Positions 12,513-25,480 of a stretch of 64,000 nt of DNA are shown one piece after another (the first letter of the stretch is position 1; every line of letters starts with the position of its first letter). The position numbers and the translations under genes are program-made. The notes below the pieces were generated by a model. It searched no databases. It had not been told where the DNA came from and was given only the letters and a program-made list of their open reading frames with translations. The stretch comes from Bagarius yarrelli (taxonomy: Eukaryota > Chordata > Actinopteri > Siluriformes > Sisoridae), in assembly GCA_005784505.1 (NCBI GenBank), contig VCAZ01000001.1:15214097-15278096 (forward strand), given 5' to 3'.

Positions 12513-15069
12513 GGATGTATTACATCATCCATGTTGATACTGACACATTGAATATAACATCACAACAGTGTGAAGTGCAATTTAACCGCAAAAAACATTG
12601 TTTTTTTCCTTTTCCTGAGGTATTTTCCAAAAGACTTAAAAGACGATGCGTCACCGCTTTCTGCCAAATACAGAGAGTCGTCTCTCCCGTGGGCTCATGG
12701 AGTTGTAAAGTGTCCATCGTATGCAAATTTCTAAATCTGTGTGGTAGTAGTAGGTCATCCATGTACTTTTTACCTATTGTTTTTAATACTATAAATTCAG
12801 ACATACTACTGGTTTTTGCAAACTACTATGCAATTTTAGACAGAGCCAACATGTTCCATATATTTGCCCTAACTACTGCCCTGAAACTTATATTATAAAT
12901 CATTTAATAATAAATTCTTATACATTTTGAGTGAATGTTCTGTAAAATGTGGCATAAATGCAGTACGATTGAATAAAATGATCATTAGATTACATCTAAA
13001 TATGCGTATGCTTTTTTTGAGGGGAAACTAATAATGTTTATGGAATAAAGCTGCAAGTGAATATTATTAATTAAATATTTATTAATTAGATTATGTTTGA
13101 CGGACACATGTAACTAGTTTAGCATCTCAATTTTGCCCTTGATTCCTGGAGGCATTATAACCAAATGACAGCTGAATCTTTTATACTTCAGAAAAAACTG
13201 ATTTAGGAGAAATCTGCTGATAGGACAGAGACTAGCTCCAATCTCAGGACCACTGTCAGTTTCTTTAGCGATAAATAGTCCTGACTCATCATTCAGACCA
13301 TATGCTTGGGAAAAGATTAATCAATTTACGTTCGCATTAACTTTTTATTTTATCAGCTGTTTACTATGCAACGATCGGTTACAGATCTACCGACACGCTT
13401 TATGAAAACGAGCCAATGATTGTATAAACAGCATTGGTACCATTTGCTCCCAGATGTCTTTCATACCCTGGCATCCCAAAATTCCTTAATGAGCTTGGGC
13501 AGTAGGTGTAAATCGGTATATGCTGGCAGAATCAACCACATTGCTAAAACATTCAATAATGCTAGCTGGAAACGGTAATAGACAGTAGTATTAACTCATA
13601 GTTTATATAAATGCAGCTGCTAAATGTAACTATTTCATCATCATCATAAAAAGATTTTAAAGCTTGCCTGACTGAGCTAATTAAAGTAATGGCAGTACCT
13701 AATCTAAAGATAAACTGCAGTAAAAACCTACTCAAACCCTAGGATTTCAGCAAGAAACACTGCTCACAGTGATTTTCACCACAATCTGCAGTATTTCTGA
13801 CCGAGCAGCTGAGGGTTATACTTTGCTCAGGGGTCCAGCTTTAAAAAGCATCAGTATATATAAAAAAAACACTCTGTTATGCTCTACTTCTTCATTTAAA
13901 AAGCAGTAACCTTCTAACCGTCTGTTAGAACCGTAAAATGTGATTAAAAAAATAAATAAATAAAATAAAATAAAATATATATATATACATTTCACATAAT
14001 TACAAAGGGTTGTTAGGTAATAAGTTAGTTAGTTAGATAGTTAGTTAGTTAGTTGGTTTGTTTTGGAATCAAAAGAAGTCTCCTTAATGAGGGCTAACAG
14101 TAAAAATGAATCGGTTTTATTAGGTTTTTTCAGATTTTTTTCTAATCGTTTTTTTAATTACGGTATGTGTTTTGTGATATCAGATGGTGATATATTGTGC
14201 CATCTTGTAAGAATTTTCAAAAATTGTACACAAGACTACAATTGCAGCATAGCGTCGTAAGGAGAGACAAGTTAACAACAGCGCTCACAGATAAACATTA
14301 AAAAATAAATATTAATAAAGAATGCGTGATCGGATACTTATATATTTATTCTCGCTTACAAAAACAAGCAAATAATTACTAATGATTCTAAATAAATTAA
14401 TATTCAAAGATGATGTTTTCTGTGCTGTGGTCTCAGTAACAGTTTCAGGTTTTAGGTTGGAAAGTAAAACAACTTCACAAGGTAACCTATCATTTTAAAT
14501 CCAAAACTGTCCATCACCTGATCACCATCTTTCTTTTAATTATCATCATAACATTAAGAATGCGTTGGTCATAACGCATCATAACTCCTACACATGAGTT
14601 ACTTAATCATTTATAAGTATATATCTTTTAACTTTAGCTCGTCTTGCCTGCTATTGACTATAATGAAAATGGGTGGGGTTAAAACTGTTCTGCATTGTAG
14701 ACATGCTCCTATGACATGGAATGTATTTTATTACATATAATGTACAAAGGATAACACCAACAAACAGCATATCAAATTTTTTTTACACATGAACTCTTTA
14801 GGATATTTAAACACATCTAAGAAACGATATATACAAAATTCGCTGGTTTTGACCTATTTTCCAAGCACAGAAATCACCAAACCTAAATAATTTACAGACA
14901 TTTACATATTAATGACCCATCTCGAAACACTGCTAAGAGTCTAAGGGCTTTATACGGTACAAAAACCTATGGGTTAGTTGGGCTGCTAAAATAAAATAAA
15001 ATAAAGGTGTGGCTCTCTTGAAAATAATGACTGTCATGTTGTCTCTGGTCTGAAAGCATATGGTAGCAT

Positions 15070-15245
15070 AAATTATTTTACAATTACAGCATTTGACAGA
15101 TGCTTTTATCCAGAGCAACTTACATTTTAATTTATTATACAACGAAGCAGTTAGCGGTTAATTGCCTTGCTCGGGGGTCCCAGCAGGAGAAGTTAGAAAC
15201 GTTCAGGTCAGCAGGCGAATACCACAACCACTAAGCTAGCACTTC
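15070..15245 (-). repeat. SINE-like copy (family A)
   Basis: Reads acagcatttgacagatgctt, ccagagcaacttacatttta and ttgccttgctcgggggtccc, with degraded distal part. Confidence 0.6.
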
Positions 15246-16504
15246 CTGTTTAAAGCATAGTGGCGGTTCTTTAGTTAAGCTAAAACACACATTCTGTTTT
15301 GTACAGTATTTAAAATAAAAACGCATATATAACAATATTAGGAAACCAAATGATCTCAGGCAAGTTTGGCTCACACATAGGGTATGAAAGCTGTATTCCT
15401 TCTATCCTACAGATATATTCCAAAAAAAAAAAAAAATCCATGAACACAAACATAAATAACAAAGAAAAGATGATTGTGCCAAGACGTATTTTGTTTCTCA
15501 TACTTCATACATTTTAAATGGCTCCAACATTACAAATATAACACCTCTAACAATAAAACCGACTGTAATTAAGGTAATTATGACAATAAAAGAGCCAAAA
15601 GATAAAACTAATTTGAAAGTATTATTAAAGAATCAGGAAAAGAAACAGTTCGGAATCCAAAACAAAGCCATAAAACACAAGCGATAAAAAATATATTCAC
15701 CAGCAGTCCACACATGTAAATAAGGCTACAGATTGCTTCTGACTGCTTATTGATCAGCCTTAATCTTTACTACAACACAACTTGCATGTCCTGTCTAATC
15801 AGGATCTTCTTCTAATAGGCCAGGACTTTTAATGTCTCCGCAGACATGGTTTTACCTGTGGCCTTTATCTCACCCTAAATTAGAGCTTCAGAGACCTTTT
15901 CTTTCAGCAATAAAGGATTAATGATCTAAAAGGGTTCGTGGCTATATAACATCATCAGAGCTAGAGATTAAGAATAGTCATATTTCTATTCATCCAGTTT
16001 TCCTATTTCCTTAGGACAGACTAGAGAACCTGGTTGATAGTATAGAGCTGCTCCTCCATTATGCTAGCCTATAGAATAACATGATTTTTTTACTTCAGCA
16101 TGGTATACACCATCCTAATGTGGTTCAGGTGAACCAGGGATGTTCTTTCTGCTTTTATATAGAAAACTATTTCCCGAACGTGTTTGTATAGGCATTCTCG
16201 GGGATGAAATGCAGAGTTCTTTTTTTAGATGGCTTAAATAATCAAGCAAGTGGTAGATTTGGTACCTATATAAGAGAAGTCATAGAATAGATTGGTTAAA
16301 GAGTACATCAGCCATCTTCCACACCAGCATCTGCAAATTTAACAGCATCCGAATATACCAGTACTGTTGGAACGGAATATACCAGTACTGTTCACATAAT
16401 TTTGTTATATGATGTATTCCCAAAAGGTGGATTTTAGAAGTAGGAGCTTAAGTGTCCTTTCTGAGCATCTCATCATCTTATCCTGCCTCATTTCTTATAA
16501 ATAT

Positions 16505-16785
16505 AAATAAATAAATATTCAACTTTATTGTCATTGTGCAAGGTACGTGTACAGAGCCGATGAAATGCAGTGTTTTTTGCATATCCCATCTTAGTAAGTT
16601 GGGGGTCAGAGCGCAGGGTCAGCTATGATACAGCACCCCTGGAGCAGGAAGGGTTAAGGGTCTTGCTCAAGGACCCAACAGTGGCTGGCTGGTGGTGGTG
16701 GTGGGGCTTGAACCCAGGTATTTCTGGTCTTCAGATCAGCAACTCAGCACCATAACCAACCATTTGAGCCACCACTGCCCCTTAT
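16505..16785 (-). repeat. SINE-like copy (family B)
   Basis: Second SINE-like family, in reverse: gcatatcccatcttagtaag, gatacagcacccctggagca, cttgctcaaggacccaacag, ggcttgaacccagg. Related copies are at 20700, 29125 and 44505. Confidence 0.65.
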
Positions 16786-17689
16786 GTTGGACACTCTAAC
16801 CTTCCGTATTGGTAGGGATAAATAAGGGTCAATTTAATATATAATTAAAATCTGGATATCAAAGTTGCTGTAATCCAAATAAAACTGCATGGAAACAGCA
16901 GAGATCTCATTAAACTGCACCAAGGAATATAAAATAGGTTAAAACACACACACACACACATGCTATTTCCTGCCACCTTTCTTCTATATAAACTCCGGGA
17001 ATACCAGGTTTCTTCCCTTTTTCCCTTGCCTTCTGTTCTTATGCAAATCACACTGGAATATTCATGAAGCACTAAACTGCACTGTGTTAATAATTGAAGA
17101 AGCTGTCAGTCTCCGTCAGTGCAGCACATTGAGATCGTGTCCCTCTTTTTCTTGCTTTGTCTACGCTGATGAAGGACAAGACTGCAAGCTCATAGAATCG
17201 TTGAGGGTAAATCAGCCACAGAGGGGCAGGAGGAGCAGACTTTTTGACTTATTAGAGGAAAAGTTTCAGTCACACACACACTACAAAGCTGGGTTTCTTT
17301 GTATATAATTGCTTTTTAAAAGCAAATTCCACCCACATAACGTCCTACTAATTAGTGCTGGCAACGGACTGTGATGCATGGCAAAGAAAACAAGCAATTG
17401 TCTATTTTTTTCAGAAATTACTTCTACAATGCAAAAATGACAGCAAAAAATGTTGTTGTTTTTTTTTTGGCATCCTGGTTTTTTTTTGATTTGTTAACGC
17501 ACCAGTTAGATGTGAGTGCTCATTAGTTTGTAACTGGTTTATTACATAAGATGATATTTCAGCAGCTGGTCAGTGGGTTTAGCTATGGCTGATATATTGT
17601 TCTATTTGTTTGTTTCACTGCAAACAATTGCAGTAAAAGTGTAAATTTAAAAAAATACATTTTGTTAATTTCTAGAATTTTTTTGGCGA

Positions 17690-18425
17690 GCAAATTTAAA
17701 AAACAAACATTTTTTAAATAAAAAAAGGCAAAAAATAGGTTACAGAATCTTTATACAGAAGTATGTGATTTTAAGTAACATTATAATATTAAAATAAATT
17801 ATTTTATAATGAAAAAAAGGAAAAATAGGTTATAGAATCTTTATTTACAATGGTATGTGATTTTTAGTAACATTATAATATTAAAATAAATTACTATTTA
17901 ATTTAAAAGACAAAAATAGGTTATAGAATCTTTATACAAATGTATGTAATTTTAAGGAACATTACAATATTAAAATAAATTATTTTTTTAATTTAAAAGT
18001 CAAACGTGGACTATAGAATCTTTATACAAAGGTATGTAATTTTTATGGAAACATTACAATATTAAAATAAATATTTTTTAATAAAAAAAACGGAAAATGG
18101 GTTTATAGAATCTTTTTTTACACAAGTAATGTTTAGTAACATTATAATATTAAAATAAATTATTTTTTAATTTAAAAGTCAAACGTGGACTATAGAATCT
18201 TTATACAATGGTATGTGATTTTTAGTAACATTATAATATTAAAATAAATAATTTTTTTAATAAAAAAGGGTAAAATAGGTTATAGAATCTTTTTACACAA
18301 TGTAATTTTTAGTAACATTATAACATTAAAATATTTTTTTTTATAAAAAAAGGGGGGAAATAGGTTATAGAATCTTTATACAAAGGTATGTGATTTTTAG
18401 GAGGATTATAAAGGAATTATTATGT
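17690..18425. repeat. AT-rich minisatellite, about 8 units of about 89 bp
   Basis: The motif tatagaatct (tacagaatct in the first unit) recurs at 17741, 17831, 17922, 18012, 18104, 18191, 18281 and 18366, spaced 90, 91, 90, 92, 87, 90 and 85 bp. Each unit also carries tatgtgattttt-agtaac and attaaaataaa. Units four and six share a variant aaagtcaaacgtggac, which suggests an internal two-unit duplication. Confidence 0.92.
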
Positions 18426-18859
18426 TTGTAGACACCTAAAGGAAGCTAATGTAATGTGCCTTTTCTGTTATTTTTAGTTTATTACAGTATAAAACATCCT
18501 AAAGGTTTAATGAGCTCTCTGTTAAAAGTTAGGAACGAAAAGCGTGAACAAATAATCTCCAAGTGTCTCTGTAAAAACCCTCTGAATCCCTAAAACTCCT
18601 TAATACTCCGTTGACACTGCATGCTGAGTCTTAGTACGTGTTTCATTAAACACACTCATGCCACCTAAACTGCAGTGCTAAACACACTGCTGAAACCTGA
18701 TACGCTAGAGTATGAGATACTATTACTCACATTACACTGTATTCATTCATGATGCCTTGTCTGGCAGAAAAATCACTTCCTATAAATAATCTTTAATTAT
18801 GTATCTTTCTTTAATCCTCCTGCAGCTTCACAGAGCCATACAGCATTATTTAAACAGAT

Positions 18860-19130
18860 CAGGAAAGAGGTCCCGGCTCGCAGAAACCCTCTCGCTTCAG
18901 AAGGTGTGAATCAGCCTGCCTACAAGCATCGCAGCTCAGCTGCAGCACAGCGCCATGGCAACCCACAGGTGAATCGTCCGAGCTGTTTCCACGACAACCC
19001 TGCGTCTCCGAACATGCCGATGCAACCACAGCAGAAATTCGGCCTTCTGAAATTTCTTTAGAACAGGAGTGAATGAGTAGGCGGAAACGCGATCCAGAAT
19101 CCGCAATCTTAAACGCCCTGCACTTCCAGC
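18860..19130. promoter_or_regulatory. CpG-richer block, possible conserved element or internal promoter
   Basis: Roughly 15 CpG dinucleotides in about 270 bp, in contrast to AT-rich flanks. It includes an X-box-like half site, gccatggcaaccc, at about 18951. It contains a 125-codon minus-strand ORF with no family resemblance. Function is inferred from composition only. Confidence 0.3.
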
Positions 19131-19754
19131 ACAAATACACCGTTAAAAGTAATAGTAGCCTGGGATAATGTTTCTTTTTAACGAACGCTTCTAGCATCCT
19201 ATTTGACTGACCAGTCATTTTATTACACTTAGACACAATGCTTTAATTATTTTCCAATTCCTAACCTATCATTCCCGAATATGTAGCGTATGTTATAAAT
19301 GGCGTTAATTATCCAATTTTTGGTAGATTTAAAAAAACTGAGTTTAACAAATACAGATTAGAGGTTTTATTGCATTTTTAGAAAGAGTCCTGACTCTTAC
19401 AGCCTGTAAAATCAGGTGAGCGTAGGATCAAAACCCATGTAAAATGTTTTTTAATGTTAATTAACATCACAATTGACTGATAAGTTATAGGAATAGTCAT
19501 AATAAATATGTCTGTTCTGGTCTCACCCCCTCTGTCTCCCTATTTCATCTCTGCCCGTCCTATAAATCAAGTCAAAATAGCTAAAAATTTTCAATTTATA
19601 ATAAATAAGACATTCAGACAAAATAAATAAATAAATAAAACCAGGTCTAAAAATGGTATTACTTAGTTAAGATACTACAGAAAGTAAATTTTAATTTAAT
19701 TTCCCCCACTATGGGATCAATAAAGATTATCTTATCTTATCTTATTTTTTTTAA

Positions 19755-19790
19755 AACTCCTATAAACATGCAACAATGTTTATAGGAGTT
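19755..19790. repeat. perfect 14-bp stem inverted repeat
   Basis: Arms aactcctataaaca (19755-19768) and tgtttataggagtt (19777-19790) around an 8-nt loop. Confidence 0.85.
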
Positions 19791-20010
19791 ATTATATACA
19801 ATTATAAAATTGTTTTTATTTAACAGTAAAAAATCTTTTCATTGTCCAAAGTTAGCAAATTACAGATTTTTGTTTTTATTGCATTTTAAAATGATTTCCT
19901 ACTCAAAGAGTCTGAATATTTAGGTAGGTGTAGGTTCAAAACCCACCCACATGGATGTGGAGGAGTTTCAGTTAGGGTGCTTCAGTGCCTAATGTTTGGT
20001 TAAAAGAGTG

Positions 20011-20013
<3 letters not shown>

Positions 20014-20042
<29 letters not shown>
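20014..20042. repeat. (TG)n microsatellite
   Basis: About 14 uninterrupted TG units. Confidence 0.95.
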
Positions 20043-20044
<2 letters not shown>

Positions 20045-20699
20045 AGTAGCACACAATGTTCTTTCATTCTTTCTTTTAACACTTGAGTCTTACAGACTAG
20101 TTTACATGCAACAAATCTGAGGCACCTTTTATATTTGAAATATGAAGTAAGTATGGCACATAATAAAACATTCACTCATCCTGATCTGTATTGCACTACA
20201 TTTTGCAGGAATAATGTTTAAGCACACATACTTTTACCACTGAGGATGCAAAAACATGAAATAATGCCAATTCTTTTCCAAAGATTATGTAAATCTTTAG
20301 GATTATAAGTTCATTTTGTAAATTTAGTCTTTATATTGCTTAACGATTTTCTTACATTTTGTCAATGTTTTTATCTGAATGACTCTTATTATCCGTTTCT
20401 TTCATTTACTGCACTGGCGCTTTTTGTTTTGTGGCTCGGTCTGTGTTGCTTATGTAATTGTGACACACCGTAAGTAGATTAATGCAATTATAACATACGT
20501 TTGTACTGTTATTGTGAGCTAAAATTTTGAAGGCCTTATGTTGTTTTAAAAACATAAACTTTGGTCTTCTCTATCAAGGTCTGCTGTTTATGGAAGTGTA
20601 CAGTCATGTGCCTCGATCAACCGAGATCCATGGATTCATGAGGACAACCGAAAACAGTAGGTGTGCAGCAGGATCCATTCATGGGTCCACCAATAGGTA

Positions 20700-20935
20700 A
20701 CCACTAAACCAGACCAGAGAGCACTGTGGCAGAAATAGTAAAGGTACTAAGCTGTTGATTGGAAGACTAGGAAGACCTGGGTTCAAGCCACACCACCACC
20801 AGTCTGCCACTACTGGGTTCTTGATCAAGACCCTTAAGACCCTCTTCCTGCTCCAAGAGCGGTGCCCCTGCACTCTGACCCCAAAATTTAAAGATGGGAT
20901 ATGTGAAGTTCACTGTGCTGTAAAGTATTTCTGAC
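20700..20935 (+). repeat. SINE-like copy (family B)
   Basis: Forward copy: gggttcaagccacaccacca, ttcttgatcaagacccttaa, gatgggatatgtgaagttca. Confidence 0.6.
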
Positions 20936-21309
20936 AAAATGAAGTCAATTACAGAACCACTCCAAAAAAATCCAACACATTAATATTTGACAGGCGTCCT
21001 TATTAGAGTAACATTAATCTTTGGGGCACCTTTATGATTCTGGGAATTGAAACCATGATCTACCAATAAGCAATCCAACACCTTTACCATTAAGCTAATA
21101 ATGAAAGAAACTTAAAGGAGCAGGTCAGATGAGGAAGCTTAACTACAGCAGTTTTGTTCAAAGGCCAACATTCCTCTAACCTGTTGTGTCACACCGATCG
21201 CCAGTTATCAGAAGCATATGGTGAAAGTTATCACTCCACACACCAGTTCCTGAGGTCAAAGGTATGCATTTGTCATAGATATTTAACGTCGGATACTTTT
21301 GCTCAATAA

Positions 21310-21495
21310 CTTAACATTCACATATCTGACACTTGGCAGATGCTCTTATTCAGAGCGATTTATCTTTTGATTCATTTATTTATCTCTTTTTTTAAGTACC
21401 TTGCTCAGGGACCCAGCGAGACAGCTTTATGGTACTGGAATTTGACCCCCGATTTAATGATCAGTCCAACACCTTACCCAATAAGCTACCACTTT
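21310..21495 (-). repeat. SINE-like copy (family A)
   Basis: Reads cttggcagatgctcttattc, ccttgctcagggacccagcg and a degraded B-box complement, ending at ataagctacca. Confidence 0.65.
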
Positions 21496-21715
21496 CTCTA
21501 ACAAAGTCAAATTTATGCAACTAATATAGAGATTCACACACATTTTTAGCATAAGAATGTGTTCAGTAAAAAGGTGTCAATAAAACTGCCAGGAACACAA
21601 CCCCCAGTGGGTTCAGTCTGCTTTAGGTGGTGTGTGTGGGTGTGTGTTTATAAGCTGCTTGACTATCACATACAGATAACGGTGATATAGTACGTTATAA
21701 TGTGGATTAACTGAC

Positions 21716-21869
21716 CGTTGCGAGGACAGGCGTTGATTAGGTGGATGTCCAATGAGCAGGGTTTACGCGTGACAGCCGTGGTCACTGACTCGTAAGGGTT
21801 ATCTTCCTCTTCAGGTGAGAAAACCTCCAGAGACGAAGACTGGATGATCTCCACACAATGCTTAGAGTC
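21716..21869 (-). CDS. anks1b: anks1b exon, linker with TAVTRKPCSLDI
   Basis: This 154-nt exon reads 51 codons plus one base. It encodes DSKHCVEIIQSSSLEVF, an acidic stretch EEEDNPYES and TTAVTRKPCSLDI, followed by CPRN. It aligns with human MEIVPSASLDTF and DTAVTKKPCSLEI. The NPYES segment resembles a PTB-binding or tyrosine-phosphorylation site; that is inference only. The acceptor is gaacatgcag. The donor AACG|gtcagtta is somewhat weak. Introns of 11.3 kb and 10.2 kb flank it. Confidence 0.91.
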
Positions 21870-22153
21870 CTGCATGTTCAGAGCAGAGCAAAAGACAAAC
21901 ATCCTTTGAGCAGCAGCTTTATTGTGAAGTCAAGTTTCCAAACCAATAACACTTACCACACAAGTGATATTTCAAAAGAAAGGCACTGTAGGGCTGCTTT
22001 AGCTGCACATGTGACTTCACTTCAATCAAAGCTGTAGTGCATTCATTTTCAAAGGCTTAGACGTCGATATGAGGGTTTATACATGAGGTCTAAGATTTCT
22101 AAATGCTGTTTAATCTTATCTGTGAGGAGCAGGTGTAGGTGCAGAAACATCTG

Positions 22154-22558
22154 ATACCACTTTCCCACCAGGACCGGTGCCCAATTACTAAACAGTCTAC
22201 ACTTTTTTACTGAAAAAAAAGCATGGGTCGGTGCCCAGATCCTGGGTCTAAACTGGCTGAAATACCTTGCTGGTGTCGAATTGGAGGCAATGATGTCAGT
22301 GGGTGGAGCTGTGTTCGGAGGCCGCGGTTTAAGAAGTGTTATTTTTAAAACGACAGAGAAATTAACAAAAGAATTAAATGTCAAACAAAAGTCAAACTAG
22401 AAAGTAGCATGAGAGGGAAAAAAAGCATATATATATCAGGAGTTTAAACTGATTTGACGACCAAATGCGATCTGGTTCGGAACAAATGCCAGGATTGGAT
22501 AAGCACCGACTCCAGCTCTAGAGCCAACTCGGCACCGGGCCAGGTGAAAAAGCGGTAT
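22154..22558. mobile_element. non-autonomous TIR element (family M), 405 bp
   Basis: 28-bp inverted ends at 22154-22181 and 22531-22558 match at 23 of 28 positions (core ttcccacca / ggtgaaaa and gg-ccggtgcc). No transposase is encoded. A related element with similar ends is at 41395-41886. Confidence 0.6.
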
Positions 22559-22814
22559 TGGGCTTCTTCTTGAGTTGAGAAAATACAGCATCCACATCCA
22601 CCGCTAAGGATATGCACTGGATGCACCACAAACACCAGAGAGCATTAATGCTTCCAAAATTGTTCAGAACAAATCAGCTGTTAGTCACCACTGAGAGTGA
22701 AAAGCATCATGGGATATTAAAAAATAATTCCTCAAAATATTATACTGCTTTTATGATCCCAAGACCTAAAGGGCGGGTGGGAACCATGACCCACTCACTT
22801 CCTCTAAACTCCAA

Positions 22815-22817
<3 letters not shown>

Positions 22818-22851
<34 letters not shown>
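22818..22851. repeat. (TC)n microsatellite
   Basis: About 17 TC units. Confidence 0.95.
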
Positions 22852-22853
<2 letters not shown>

Positions 22854-23049
22854 ACTTTATCTCTGACACTCAGTAACAGTGAACTATCAGGAAATTCCTG
22901 GGAAACAAAAGGGAAACCAGCAGATAGAATAGTTAGAAACTGTGACACATAGACATTTTCTGGTTGGAGCTTGAAAGCTAGTTATAAGTTTGGTCATAAG
23001 TCTAAAAAATGTATAACTTTTTTTAAGTGTGTTATCTCTCTTTTATATC

Positions 23050-23073
23050 CACACACACACACACACACACACA
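23050..23073. repeat. (AC)n microsatellite
   Basis: Twelve AC units. A second, interrupted AC tract lies at 23153-23190. Confidence 0.95.
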
Positions 23074-23325
23074 TTAATAAACTTTTTTTATATTCCTGCA
23101 AAAATAAGAAATATGTAAAAAGTGAGTAAAAATAACATCTTAGCCATTCAGCCACACACACACACACCACACACACAAACACACCCACACAGGTTGTACC
23201 TGTAACCTCAGGTCTGTTCCTCTAGCTTGACCACTGAAGTAAGATCAACTCGTAGACGTATAGTATTAGTAAGTGTGCTCGTCTTTTCAACTGCTCAAGC
23301 CTCTCCCACCTCACCGCTTCCCCCC

Positions 23326-23326
<1 letters not shown>

Positions 23327-23364
<38 letters not shown>
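23327..23364. repeat. (TC)n microsatellite
   Basis: About 19 TC units. Creates spurious Arg/Glu ORFs on the minus strand. Confidence 0.95.
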
Positions 23365-23368
<4 letters not shown>

Positions 23369-24679
23369 CTCTGTGTCTTTGTCTAGTCTGATGGCAGAGA
23401 TACAGCCGAAGAGCAACTTTGTGCAGAAAGAAAGCAAACATACAAGCGTGCACTGCTAAGCTTGTTAATTATCAGCTGCAGGTCCATGACAGAAAATAGA
23501 CCAAAACTTCGGTGAAACATACGGCAATTAAAATAAAACTGTCCAATGTCTTCTCTCAGGTTTGACCTGTTCGTGTCCGGTTTTGTTTGCATGTTCTCTC
23601 TTTCTGTATTTTAGTCTGTAGAGACAGTAGTTAGTGTATCTGATGTAAATAACCTCTGTCATTTCCCGTGATTATCTCATTACTGCTGCATGTCTGATTT
23701 CGGGGTGAAAACACAGGAGGACAGAAGCCCCTCTGATAATACAGCATGTACAGCAGATACTGAAGCGATTCCAAAAAAACAACAACAACACAACAACAAT
23801 AAGGAGTGGGGAATGAGAAAGACACTTAAAGATAGTTACACAAAAATGTTGAGAAAAAAAGAAGGCAAAAGACTAACAGAAAGGTTGGAAACACAGGAAC
23901 TGTCGTTACAACACACTTAAGCAACAGTTGTGCAAAATCATTACTGTTCCTTGTTTGCTACAATTGTGGCAAACATAAAAATGATCCTTTGTGTAACCCT
24001 CAGTAAAGAAAAGTATAGATGTATGTTTTGTTTCGTAAATGAATTAATGAATGAATGAAATTGTTCAATTTATGTTATTTACTGTTATCAGGCGCAAGTG
24101 GGCCAGCTAGAAAAAAGTTAAGGGGTCATGGTGGATCTGCGAAGAGCGAGAAAGAGATTTATTCTCTGTTTTTTGTTTTAGTGAAATTGATGAACCTGAT
24201 CTTTTTTCCATCAGGCTTGTTTAAAGGTCTTGTATTTCATGTATGCACCACATTCACCAAATAATTATTCAACTGTTGAATAATAAATTAATTTGACAGA
24301 CCCATGAGGTATAGCAGAGGAAACATTTCTACAGAGATATGAAGTAAATCTGAACCTTAGCCGTTTATTCTGACGCATTCAGGAGATTTGCGTTAAAAAA
24401 ATATATACTCTGCTTCCTAAATTCATAAATAGTAATAGCATTGTCTCATGATTGTGCTGATTGTGTTTTCCCTGCAAACTGAGTACAGATTGTTAAGGTT
24501 TTTTTGTTACTTTGTTACTGGCTGATGATTTTTCATGTACATATAAATCGTATATGTACGATAACTCAGACAAGGATTTTTCCCCTTGTTGGCTCATTAA
24601 ATTACATAAGGTAAGAAGTGACACCAAATCCAACTGCTAATAAAGTTTCAGTGTGATTTGAACATGTGTGACATCATAC

Positions 24680-25060
24680 ACAGTCTCAGTGGCAGGACTT
24701 GGTCAGGCTTGCCGGGTGCGTTTAGCTGTCCATGTGCTCACTGTCATGTGAGTCTCCCTGTCTTTTTATTAGATGATTGTTTCCTTATTGTGTTCAGGTG
24801 TGTCTTGTTTAGTTAATGATCCCCTGTTTAGTTTAGTTTATATATAGCCTGTTTGTTGTCTTGTGTTTTTGTAAGATATCGTCCCCTGTAACACTGTCGG
24901 GTGAGTTTATGTTTGTGTTAAAGTCTAGTCTAGTCAAGTCAAGTCAAGTCAAGTCAAATCTAGTCTTTGTTTATTGTTTTGAATCGCTTTAAATTAAAGA
25001 CACTACACTTGGGTTCAAAACTGCTCACCTTAGTCAGTGGTTTCATTACACTCAGCTTCA
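24680..25060 (+). mobile_element. possible solo LTR
   Basis: Shows a TATA-like tttatatatag near 24840, an attaaag signal near 25000 and an end ggtttcattaca. A pentamer run (aagtc)n sits at about 24936-24957. Edges and any target-site duplication were not resolved, so this is tentative. Confidence 0.35.
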
Positions 25061-25199
25061 GACATCACTGCTTTTTAAATGATTAATCTAGAACAAATAA
25101 ATAACACACCAGTGAAAAAATAATAGGAAGTAATAATGCATCAGCTTTCTTTAATGAACCTTTAACACACACAAATTGAATTGCTGTCACTTATCCAGA

Positions 25200-25480
25200 C
25201 TGACTAACATTTATTTCATTATTTAACTAAGCAGTAAGAGTCTTGCTCAGGGGCCCAGCAATGGCAGCATGGTGGTGTTGGGGCTTGAACACATTTACAT
25301 TTAAAGCATTTGGCGGACGTCCCTATTCTAACTAGAGCGACTTACATTTATCTCTTTTACTGAGCAATTGGGGTTTGAGGGCCTTGCTTAGGGGTCCAGC
25401 GATGGTAACTTGGTGGTGCTGGGAATCAAACCCCGATCTTTCTATTAGCAGTCCAACACCTTAACCACTGCGCTACCCCC
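25200..25480 (-). repeat. two SINE-like copies (family A) in tandem, same orientation
   Basis: A partial copy (about 25200-25270, cttgctcaggggcccagcaa) runs into a fuller copy (25282-25480, catttggcggacgtcc through gggaatcaaaccccgatctt to accactgcgctacc). Confidence 0.6.

Larger units (their letters stand above)
11522..21715 (-). other. anks1b intron (10.2 kb)
   Basis: Contains SINE-like copies (11627-11750, 12448-12512 tail, 15070-15245, 16505-16785, 20700-20935, 21310-21495), the 89-bp minisatellite (17690-18425), a CpG-richer block (18860-19130), a 14-bp stem hairpin (19755-19790) and a TG tract (20014-20042). I see no gene in 12.6-15.0 kb or 19.2-20.7 kb. Confidence 0.7.

Noticed and set aside
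17690..18425. Regularly spaced repeats considered as a CRISPR array
   Set aside because: The whole 89-bp unit is repeated, including what would be spacers, and the host is a vertebrate; it is a minisatellite.
18859..19236. 125-codon minus-strand ORF over the CpG-richer block
   Set aside because: No recognisable domain. The open frame is explained by the higher GC content; kept only as a regulatory candidate.
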